This document shows positions 1 through 7,050 of a DNA stretch of 8,028 bases, piece after piece (position 1 is the first letter of the stretch; the number at the start of each line of letters is the position of its first letter). Source of the DNA: Prevotellaceae bacterium UBA7017 (GTDB taxonomy: Bacteria > Bacteroidota > Bacteroidia > Bacteroidales > Bacteroidaceae); NCBI GenBank assembly GCA_002449535.1, contig DJWZ01000050.1, forward strand, positions 1 to 8,028. Direction: 5' to 3'. The translations under genes and the position numbers were made by a program. The notes beneath the pieces are model-generated. The model saw nothing but the letters and a program-made list of their open reading frames with translations. It was not told the origin of the DNA and did no database searches.

Positions 1-3000
1 AAGTCAAAGAAACGTATGACTGGTAATGGTCTGCCTATTCCTGAGCGTGAGGTGTCATTCTCACAACAGTCTATTTCTACAAAGGAATTTGAAGGACTTG
101 GTATTACCTCTATTGATGAGGCACTGCAAGGTCGTATCGCCGGACTTGATATCGTAGGTAACGGCGGTGGACTGGGTTCTGGTTCTACAATGCGTCTGCG
201 TGGTTCTACATCACTCTCTGGCGCTACTTCTTCTAACCCATTGATAGTTGTCGATGGTAATGTCCGTGAAGAACTTGACCTTACAAACTTCGATAGCTCT
301 ACTGCTAACGAAGAACAGTTTGCCGAACTCCTTAACGTGAATACTGAGGATATCGCATCTATCACAGTGCTTAAAGATGCTGCCGCAACCGCTATATACG
401 GTTCTAAGGGTGGTAATGGTGTCATAGAGCTTACAACAAAGCGTGGTACTCGCGGTAAACCAAAAGTAACCTATTCAGGTAAGGTGACATTCAAGACACA
501 GGGTGCCGGTGCCAAACTGCTGAATGGTGATGACTACACCATGTTGCTCAAAGAGGCATACTTCAATCCAAAACAGGATGACGCTGCATCTGCTAACGTT
601 AACGAGATTAACTATAATCCAGACTTCTCGGAATATCAGCAGTATAACAACAATACAGACTGGCTGGATGCCGTAACACAGACAGGTATCCTGCAGAACC
701 ACTATGTAACAATACAGGGTGGTGGTGAGAAGGCTGTCTTCCGTCTCTCTGGAGGTTTCGACCAAGAACGCGGTACTGCTATCGAAGATAAGATGAGACG
801 TTTGTCAACTCGTGTAAACCTTGACTACAACATCTCTGAGCGCATTCGTGTACAGACCAACTTCTCTCTCGTATATACCAAGTATAATCATAACTATTCT
901 GACCTTTATGGTACAGCCCTCATTAAGATGCCTAATATGGCAATATATGAGGAAGACAAGAATGGTAATCCGCTTGGCACATATTATAACATGATTCAGT
1001 CGGGTCCTTACATTGGCAACGCTATCTTCGAAAATGACCAGCGTAAGTATGTAAACCCTGTTGCCTTGGCAAATCTGGCAAAGTCTAACGAATCAAGATA
1101 CAGCATTATTCCAGAGCTCATCCTTAACTATGAACTTCTCGGTATGGACGAAGATCATCATCGTCTTACATGGAGGGGTCAGGTGTATATGGATGTATAT
1201 AACAACTATACTGATAAATTCTATCCAAACGCCCTCGTTTCAACTTCTTGGAATGCAGGTGTAAACACTTCTTACGAGGGTAGTGCAAAGAACGTATATT
1301 TCGGAACGAAGCATACTCTGACTTTCACACCTTCTTTCAACAATAAGGACCATACGATGTTGACAATGGGACGCTTCGAGTTGAAGAGCGGTTCACAGAC
1401 TGGTCAGGGCGTTTCCGGAACAGGTCTGGCATCTGGTGGTGTAGAGTCACCGACAGCAGGCGGCATAGTAAACAACCCAAGTGCATACTACTTTGAAGAC
1501 AAGCAGTTGTATTTCACTTTCTCTAACCACTATGCATATAAGAGTCGTTATATGATAGACGTTTCACTGCGTATTGATGGTACTACGAAGTTTGGTCCTC
1601 AGAAGAGATGGGGCTACTTCCCCGCAGTATCTCTCCGCTGGAATGCTATTGATGAGAAATTCATGGAGTCAATAAAAGGAAATTGGCTCAGCATGCTCTC
1701 TATCCGTCCTTCATGGGGACTTGTGGGTAATGCTCCAAATAAGAACTACCTCTATACATCACAGTATGTATCAGCAGCTTCTTACCTGGGTATGAATACG
1801 ATGGCTCCAAGAAACTTGAGACTTACAGACCTGAGTTGGGAAAAAGTGTCAACCTTCGGCTTGGGCTTCGACCTCGGTTTCTTGAACGACCGTATCACAG
1901 CAACATTCGAACTGTATAACTCTACACGTTCAGACATGCTTATGGGTGGCTATGTAATACCATCAAATGCTGGTTTCACAGCACTTGACTACAGAAACAC
2001 AGGTAAGCTCCGCAATACAGGTTGGGAATTCCATGTCAATACAAATAAACTTATCAAGAAGGGTAAGTTCTATATGGATGTCAATGTCAACTTTGCTAAC
2101 AACCGAAGCGAGTTGCTCGAGATGGATGAGAACGTGCTGAGAGGTATGAATTCCACATTCGATAATGTGAACCGTCAGGTATTGTCGTATGTTAAAGTTA
2201 AGAATCCTCTGAACTCTATCTACGGTTTCCGTTCTAAAGGAGTATATCAGTATCAGTATGAGACAGCTAAGAATATGGTGACAGGTAATGTTGTACCAGA
2301 ATCTCTTAACGGATACAGGGTATTCAACGCAGATGGTAGCGTGAATGGTGCTGCCACATTGCAGAATGCTATTAATGGCGGTGTAACATTCCCTGTTGCC
2401 GTCAATGAAGGTGGACAGATAATTACTGATGAGGAGGGTTCTCCGCTTCAGCAGAAGTTCAACTTTACAAATATTGGTACAGGTAAGAATTACTCTTTCA
2501 AAGGTGGTGATGCTATCTATGAAGATGTAAACCATGATGGTCAGATAAATAACCTGGATATCGTTTATCTCGGTTCTTCTCTGCCAAAGTTGACTGGTGG
2601 TTTCGGATTCTCACTCAACTATGGTGATTGGAGATTCAATGCTCAGTTTACATATCGTGTGGGTGTTGATATCATCAATCTGGCACGTCTTGACAACGAG
2701 GCGATGTCAAGCAACAACAACCAGAGCGAGGCTGTAAACTACCGTTGGCGTAAAGAAGGTGATATTACATCTATACCACGTGCAATGTATGGAGGTGATT
2801 CTAACTACAACAGACTCATTTCCGACCGCTTCGTGGAAGATGGCTCATACCTTCGTTGCGGACACATGACGCTGTCTTATACCATCAGGAAGGCTATGCT
2901 CAAGAAGTGGGGAGTGCCACTGTCACGTTGCGCTCTGTCTTTCACAGCGTATAACCCATTCGTAATTACTAAATACACAGGTGTTGACCCAGATATCTCG

Positions 3001-3084
3001 GCTTCTACCTATAATCCTGCACAGGATAACGGTAGATTGCCACGTACAAAGAACTACACCTTCAGTCTCACCGTTGACTTCTAA
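1..3084 (+). CDS. SusC/RagA-family TonB-dependent outer-membrane transporter, 5' truncated
   Basis: This is the C-terminal 1027 residues of a SusC-type transporter. Family members form a 22-stranded outer-membrane barrel that imports oligomers captured by a SusD lid, powered by TonB. The frame is open from base 1, so the ATG at 16 is internal (the codons before it read KSKKR). The signal peptide, carboxypeptidase-regulatory-like domain and TonB box must lie upstream. Numbering from base 1, the plug domain includes DEALQGRIAGLDI (bases 115-153), the region MRLRGSTS, and the family hallmark ITVLKDAAATAIYG (361-402) followed by GGNGVIELTTKRG. Barrel signatures are RIDGTTKFG (1570-1596), GYFPAVSLRWN, and the repeated NTG motifs around 1990-2020. 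An EF-hand-like DVNHDGQIN loop at 2524-2550 is common in the family. The protein ends in FSLTVDF, with the terminal aromatic residue expected of a barrel inserted by the Bam machinery. The SusD gene follows after 15 bases. The substrate cannot be inferred. Confidence 0.96.
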   Translation, partial: KSKKRMTGNGLPIPEREVSFSQQSISTKEFEGLGITSIDEALQGRIAGLDIVGNGGGLGSGSTMRLRGSTSLSGATSSNPLIVVDGNVREELDLTNFDSSTANEEQFAELLNVNTEDIASITVLKDAAATAIYGSKGGNGVIELTTKRGTRGKPKVTYSGKVTFKTQGAGAKLLNGDDYTMLLKEAYFNPKQDDAASANVNEINYNPDFSEYQQYNNNTDWLDAVTQTGILQNHYVTIQGGGEKAVFRLSGGFDQERGTAIEDKMRRLSTRVNLDYNISERIRVQTNFSLVYTKYNHNYSDLYGTALIKMPNMAIYEEDKNGNPLGTYYNMIQSGPYIGNAIFENDQRKYVNPVALANLAKSNESRYSIIPELILNYELLGMDEDHHRLTWRGQVYMDVYNNYTDKFYPNALVSTSWNAGVNTSYEGSAKNVYFGTKHTLTFTPSFNNKDHTMLTMGRFELKSGSQTGQGVSGTGLASGGVESPTAGGIVNNPSAYYFEDKQLYFTFSNHYAYKSRYMIDVSLRIDGTTKFGPQKRWGYFPAVSLRWNAIDEKFMESIKGNWLSMLSIRPSWGLVGNAPNKNYLYTSQYVSAASYLGMNTMAPRNLRLTDLSWEKVSTFGLGFDLGFLNDRITATFELYNSTRSDMLMGGYVIPSNAGFTALDYRNTGKLRNTGWEFHVNTNKLIKKGKFYMDVNVNFANNRSELLEMDENVLRGMNSTFDNVNRQVLSYVKVKNPLNSIYGFRSKGVYQYQYETAKNMVTGNVVPESLNGYRVFNADGSVNGAATLQNAINGGVTFPVAVNEGGQIITDEEGSPLQQKFNFTNIGTGKNYSFKGGDAIYEDVNHDGQINNLDIVYLGSSLPKLTGGFGFSLNYGDWRFNAQFTYRVGVDIINLARLDNEAMSSNNNQSEAVNYRWRKEGDITSIPRAMYGGDSNYNRLISDRFVEDGSYLRCGHMTLSYTIRKAMLKKWGVPLSRCALSFTAYNPFVITKYTGVDPDISASTYNPAQDNGRLPRTKNYTFSLTVDF

Positions 3085-3099
3085 AACATTGACAAGACT

Positions 3100-4881
3100 A
3101 TGAAGACAATAAGAAAATATATACTGGGTGCTATGGCACTTACGCTGGGGCTCACTTCATGTGGAGACTACCTTGATGTAAAACCCCGCGATATTATTAC
3201 CCTTGAGAACTTCTGGAATGAAAAGTCCGATATCGAAAGCGTGATAGCAGGATGCTATACCGTGATGGCAGAGGAGGAAATTACAGCCAGAATGATGATA
3301 TGGGGCGAGTTCCGTTCAGAGAATGTCAATATTGCCGATGAGACAAAGGACCCAAGCTTGACACTCGCACTGAAGGAAGGTATTAATGCAACAAACTGGT
3401 ACACTAACTGGAGGGCGTTCTATAATGTTATCAATCGTTGTAATACTGCTATCTATTATGCTAATGAGGTAGCATCGAAAGACCCTTCATATACTGCCAG
3501 CGAGGTCGGTGCTCACATTGCTGAGGCTACGGCAATACGTTCACTGATGTATTGGTACCTCATACGTACATTCCGTAATGTACCTTATACAGAAGAGGCT
3601 TTCCTTGATGATACTCAACAGTTCGCTATTCCTGTATCATCGTTTGACGATGTGCTGGGTAAGTTGATAGCTTCTCTTGAGGCTGTGAAGGATAATGCAG
3701 TTTCTTCTTACCCAGAGGTAAGCGATGAGAATAGCTTGGCTAACTATTATAACACAGGTCGCATCACACGTTGGGCAATCTATGCTATGCTGTCTGATAT
3801 GTATCTGTGGCAGCAGAACTATGACAAGTGTATTGAATATTCTCAGGCTATAATCGATTATAAGAAGGAAAAAATCAAGGAGAACAAAAAATATAATCTG
3901 AGTGACTTTGACAAGTTTGGTGGATATCCTATCATACCAACACGTTCAAGGGAGAATACTTATGGTAATGCGTTTACGGAGATTTTCATAAAAGGTAACA
4001 GCATTGAGAGTATCTTCGAACTTAACTATACGAAGACTGGTAATGCTGCAAATTCTCCGTCTAACGTTCCTGCAAGTAACTTCTATGGAAATATGGACCG
4101 TTCTCCATTTGTGACTTATTCTTCTTATGTCGGACTTGATGAGACACAGGAGACATATAGAGTTTATGATTCACAGAACAAGGGACTTGATGCACGTGGA
4201 TACGAGAACTTCTATTCTAACTGGACACCTGCAATGATACGTAAGTTTACAATTGCATATCCTGGTCCGTTGCAGATATACTTTACTTCTGCTTCTGTAG
4301 ATAATATAACAAAAGGTATATCATCAGGTTTGCCTTATGGTACTGGTAAGGAATATGCCTCTTACAACAAGTCTAACTGGATAATTTACCGTCTTACAGA
4401 CGTTATGTTGATGCAGGCAGAGGCTTATGCCTTAAAGATTGCTGAAACGGAGGGAAATGTTTCTTCTGACGTTGACAAAAATTACTTACAGAAGGCATTC
4501 AACTTGGTAAATGCTGTCAACAAACGTTCGGTAATGCAGTATCCTCTCAAGGACACATTGACAACTGCTAATATCAAGACCAAGAAAGCTATCACAGACT
4601 TGGTATATCAGGAGCGTAACCGCGAACTGATGTTTGAGGGTAAGCGCTATTATGACCTTGTAAGACGCTCTCTAAGAGAGAACCCGACGTCTTCTATAAA
4701 GAACGAATATCTGCGTTCACAGGCTAAGAACAAGTCAACGGCTCTCGAGAATACCATCAATACAAGGTTTGCACTGGAAGATGCTCTCTTCTGGCCATAC
4801 TACAATGATGAGGTGAAGATAAACCAATATCTCAGGGAAGCACAGAACCGTGCTTATAGCAGTGGAGAAACAGAAGAATAA
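3100..4881 (+). CDS. SusD/RagB-family outer-membrane nutrient-binding lipoprotein
   Basis: This complete 593-residue SusD-type lipoprotein falls in the family's usual size range. Such proteins cap the partner SusC barrel on the cell surface and help capture substrate. The signal peptide ends in the lipobox LTSC, with lipidated Cys21, followed by GDYLDVKP, a typical SusD mature start. Helical TPR-like signatures are visible: FYNVINRCNTAIYYA near residues 107-121, EATAIRSLMYWYLIRTF near 142-158, WAIYAMLSDMYLWQQNYDKCIEY near 225-247, and RLTDVMLMQAEAYA at 431-444. The C-terminal family hallmark ERNRELMFEGKRYYDLVRR begins at residue 505. The start at 3100 fits the signal peptide and has A at -3 and -6, with no Shine-Dalgarno motif, as is usual in this phylum. 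The gene lies 15 bases after susC-like and 31 before the first FAS1 gene. It is almost certainly the lid of the adjacent transporter, but the ligand is unknown. Confidence 0.96.
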   Translation: MKTIRKYILGAMALTLGLTSCGDYLDVKPRDIITLENFWNEKSDIESVIAGCYTVMAEEEITARMMIWGEFRSENVNIADETKDPSLTLALKEGINATNWYTNWRAFYNVINRCNTAIYYANEVASKDPSYTASEVGAHIAEATAIRSLMYWYLIRTFRNVPYTEEAFLDDTQQFAIPVSSFDDVLGKLIASLEAVKDNAVSSYPEVSDENSLANYYNTGRITRWAIYAMLSDMYLWQQNYDKCIEYSQAIIDYKKEKIKENKKYNLSDFDKFGGYPIIPTRSRENTYGNAFTEIFIKGNSIESIFELNYTKTGNAANSPSNVPASNFYGNMDRSPFVTYSSYVGLDETQETYRVYDSQNKGLDARGYENFYSNWTPAMIRKFTIAYPGPLQIYFTSASVDNITKGISSGLPYGTGKEYASYNKSNWIIYRLTDVMLMQAEAYALKIAETEGNVSSDVDKNYLQKAFNLVNAVNKRSVMQYPLKDTLTTANIKTKKAITDLVYQERNRELMFEGKRYYDLVRRSLRENPTSSIKNEYLRSQAKNKSTALENTINTRFALEDALFWPYYNDEVKINQYLREAQNRAYSSGETEE

Positions 4882-4912
4882 TTCATTACAAAATTTCAAT
4901 ACATTCAGAACT
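4882..4912 (+). promoter_or_regulatory. AT-rich SusD-FAS1 gap and leaderless-style translation start region
   Basis: This 31-base gap is A/T-rich and has no Shine-Dalgarno sequence, no convincing hairpin, and no Bacteroides-type promoter (TTTG near -33 or TAnnTTTG near -7). Adenines sit at -3 and -6 relative to the ATG at 4913, the same pattern as before the SusD start. The region therefore supports translation from 4913 within a continuous message, not an independent transcript. The function is inferred from composition only. Confidence 0.4.
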
Positions 4913-7027
4913 ATGAATAAGATAAAATATATGTCGGGAATAGTGCTGTTGTTAGCACTTGTACTGGTCTCTTGTTCTGACAAACCCAGTGCAGACAACT
5001 ATTCCACTTTCACAGCGAGGATGATGAGTGACTACTTGAAGGAATTCCCAGAGTACTCATATTTCACAGAGATAGTCAATCATGCTGTGCCTGCTGATGA
5101 AAGTTCTACAAGCGGAAAACTTATGGATCAGCTTTCTGCTTACGGTCATTATACGCTTTTCTTGCCAGACAACAATGCGATAATGAACTATCTCAACAAT
5201 GAACGTCACATAACGTTTGAAGAACTATTGAGTAATGGAGCATTGTGTGATACGATTGCCCGTACTCATCTCTTGCCAGAGATTTACCTCACCTCTGACA
5301 TGCCGACAGGTGTGCTTCCTACACAGAACATGATGCAGAGAAATATAGAGGTGGAGCAGTCAAATGACGAGCAGGGTAATGGTATCGTTATTCTTAATAA
5401 GAAGGCTACAATATTCTTCTCGCAGACTCACCAGAACGATACTGTCACCAATGGTGTGGTACATCGTATTGATGCCGTCGTAACAAACCAGTCAAGCGGT
5501 GTGGCAGGACTCATGGAGGGAGACCCATACATTAAGACTTATGTGGAGGCTCTCAGACTCACAGAGTTGAACGCCATGATGGACTCTTTAGAGGATTTGG
5601 AATACAGGAAGAAGTATAATGAGAACAAAAACAGTTCGTGGGCTGTAGAAGCTCTTGCTACGGGTAGCCGTGCAAAGGAGAATGTCTATTATCCCGAAAG
5701 GAGACTTTATGGCTTTACTGCTTTCATGGTAAAGGATGAAACCCTTGAGAAGTATAACAGCTCATTGACCAATAAGTTTGATGCTAATGGTGATGTTGCA
5801 AAGAATATATTGGCACTGTCAGAATTGGCTTCAAAGTACTATACGACCTCGGTGCCTTATACTTCTACAGACTATGCTAATCCAGAGCATCCGTTATATA
5901 AGTTCATGGCATATCATCTGCTCGACCGTAATGTGCAAGGATACAACTTCCTGACAGTGCGTGAGGATGCAGGTATAGATAAGGATATTGTGAATCCGAC
6001 AGATTGGTACACAACACGTTTGCCATACTCTATGATAAAGGTAGAACACCTTACGGTGGCAAAATGGCTTGGAACAGGCAAGCAGGGTGACTATTACATA
6101 AACCGCAACTATAATGATGACAGCAAGATTGAAGGTATTCATGTACAGCCGTCAGTTGAGGTGCAGGACAATAATGCTGCCAACGGTATATATTTCTATG
6201 TGGATGACATCCTGACATTTGATGATGAAACAAAGGATAATGTGTTCAACACACGTATCCGTATGGACTTCTCTACGATATTCCCAGAGATAATGACTAA
6301 TAACATCCGTATGAACGGACCAAATATTACTGGATCTAACGTGGGTAAGAACTATCGTTTCCCACAGGGGTATCTTTCTGGAGTGAAGTTTAATACAGAA
6401 GACAGTCGCCTCATATATTGGTATGCAAGGTCTGGTTACTATTCTATGAATGGTGATGAGATGGATGCGCAGGATCTCTTTGACATAACATTTGATTTGC
6501 CTCCAGTTCCGTTTACTGGTGAGTGGCAGATACGTTTAGGCTTTGCACCGATGAATGTAAGTAATGATGCTGCAAACTATCGTGGACAGGTGCAGATATA
6601 TTTCGATGGTGTTGCTCAGGGTATTCCTCTTGACTTCTCAAAGACTCTTGCTGAGGTATATGGTATCTCTGCTTCTGACTGGTCAGGAATAACATATTCA
6701 GACCTCCGTCAGGATGATGAAAAACGTCAGGAGGACTTTAAGATTCTGAAGAATAAGGGATATTACCGTGGACCACATTCTGTCTTCAACAGTTCTAATG
6801 GTTTGATTAGCGGTAAGTATAACACGTTCTCACAGATGCGTAATACTGCTCGTAAGGTATTGTGTACCGTTAATATCGTGGCAGGGCAGAGACATACTCT
6901 TCGCATTAAGAACGTGTCACAGGGTCTTACAGCAAAGACAAAAGAGGCTATGCTTGACTATCTTGAGCTTGTGCCAAAGAGTATATATGGTATAACAGAT
7001 GGAGATGCAGCGGAAGACGATCTCTAA
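4913..7027 (+). CDS. Fasciclin (FAS1) domain lipoprotein with C-terminal domain of unknown function
   Basis: This complete 704-residue protein is predicted to be an outer-membrane lipoprotein. A hydrophobic segment runs into the lipobox LVSC with Cys21, followed by SDKPS. The start at 4913 is preferred because it gives a proper signal peptide; the in-frame ATG at 4850 overlaps susD-like and would bury that peptide 21 residues in. Residues about 37-192 form a clear FAS1 domain: YFTEIVNHA at 50-58, the first-box motif YTLFLPDNNAI at 80-90, THLLPEIY at 118-125, and the closing box NGVVHRIDAVV at 180-190. Residues about 205-435 look like a second, divergent FAS1 domain, with YGFTAFMVKDETLEKY at 266-281, FMAYHLLDRN at 331-340 and NGIYFYVDDIL at 424-434. 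Residues about 447-695 are a separate, probably beta-rich domain (GEWQIRLGF, RGQVQIYFDG, GIPLDF, LDYLELVPKSIYG). FAS1 domains generally mediate adhesion or ligand binding; the role here is inferred to be as an accessory subunit of the SusC/SusD complex. Confidence 0.88.
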   Translation: MNKIKYMSGIVLLLALVLVSCSDKPSADNYSTFTARMMSDYLKEFPEYSYFTEIVNHAVPADESSTSGKLMDQLSAYGHYTLFLPDNNAIMNYLNNERHITFEELLSNGALCDTIARTHLLPEIYLTSDMPTGVLPTQNMMQRNIEVEQSNDEQGNGIVILNKKATIFFSQTHQNDTVTNGVVHRIDAVVTNQSSGVAGLMEGDPYIKTYVEALRLTELNAMMDSLEDLEYRKKYNENKNSSWAVEALATGSRAKENVYYPERRLYGFTAFMVKDETLEKYNSSLTNKFDANGDVAKNILALSELASKYYTTSVPYTSTDYANPEHPLYKFMAYHLLDRNVQGYNFLTVREDAGIDKDIVNPTDWYTTRLPYSMIKVEHLTVAKWLGTGKQGDYYINRNYNDDSKIEGIHVQPSVEVQDNNAANGIYFYVDDILTFDDETKDNVFNTRIRMDFSTIFPEIMTNNIRMNGPNITGSNVGKNYRFPQGYLSGVKFNTEDSRLIYWYARSGYYSMNGDEMDAQDLFDITFDLPPVPFTGEWQIRLGFAPMNVSNDAANYRGQVQIYFDGVAQGIPLDFSKTLAEVYGISASDWSGITYSDLRQDDEKRQEDFKILKNKGYYRGPHSVFNSSNGLISGKYNTFSQMRNTARKVLCTVNIVAGQRHTLRIKNVSQGLTAKTKEAMLDYLELVPKSIYGITDGDAAEDDL

Positions 7028-7050
7028 ATACAAAAAATATGAAAGATATG
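7028..7050 (+). promoter_or_regulatory. Translation start region with two candidate in-frame ATGs
   Basis: Eleven bases (7028-7038, almost all A/T) separate the first FAS1 stop codon from an ATG at 7039, and a second in-frame ATG follows at 7048. The 7039 start has an unbroken A-rich upstream region with A at -3 and -6. The 7048 start has G at -3 but would place the lipobox Cys at residue 21, exactly as in the two upstream lipoproteins. Either choice gives a valid lipoprotein signal. No promoter or terminator is visible, so translation is probably coupled to the preceding gene. Confidence 0.4.

Noticed and set aside
16..18. ATG at base 16 as the true start of the SusC-like protein
   Set aside because: The frame is open before it, and the protein would begin in the plug without signal peptide, regulatory domain or TonB box. 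It is an internal Met of a gene cut by the window edge.
475..765. Antisense open frame of 96 codons within the SusC-like plug and barrel region
   Set aside because: Shadow of the sense coding frame, with no family resemblance.
1963..2535. 190-codon antisense open frame inside the SusC-like gene
   Set aside because: It lies wholly opposite a strongly supported coding frame. Its product is rich in Ile, Cys and His with no recognisable domain, and it has no start context or neighbours of its own.
3085..3099. Possible terminator or processing hairpin between the SusC-like and SusD-like genes
   Set aside because: The gap is only 15 bases and has no inverted repeat or T-run. Differential termination here is not supported by the sequence.
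4850..4912. In-frame upstream ATG that would extend the first FAS1 lipoprotein by 21 residues
   Set aside because: It overlaps the end of the SusD-like gene and places a polar stretch before the signal peptide. The ATG at 4913 gives a canonical lipoprotein signal with Cys21.
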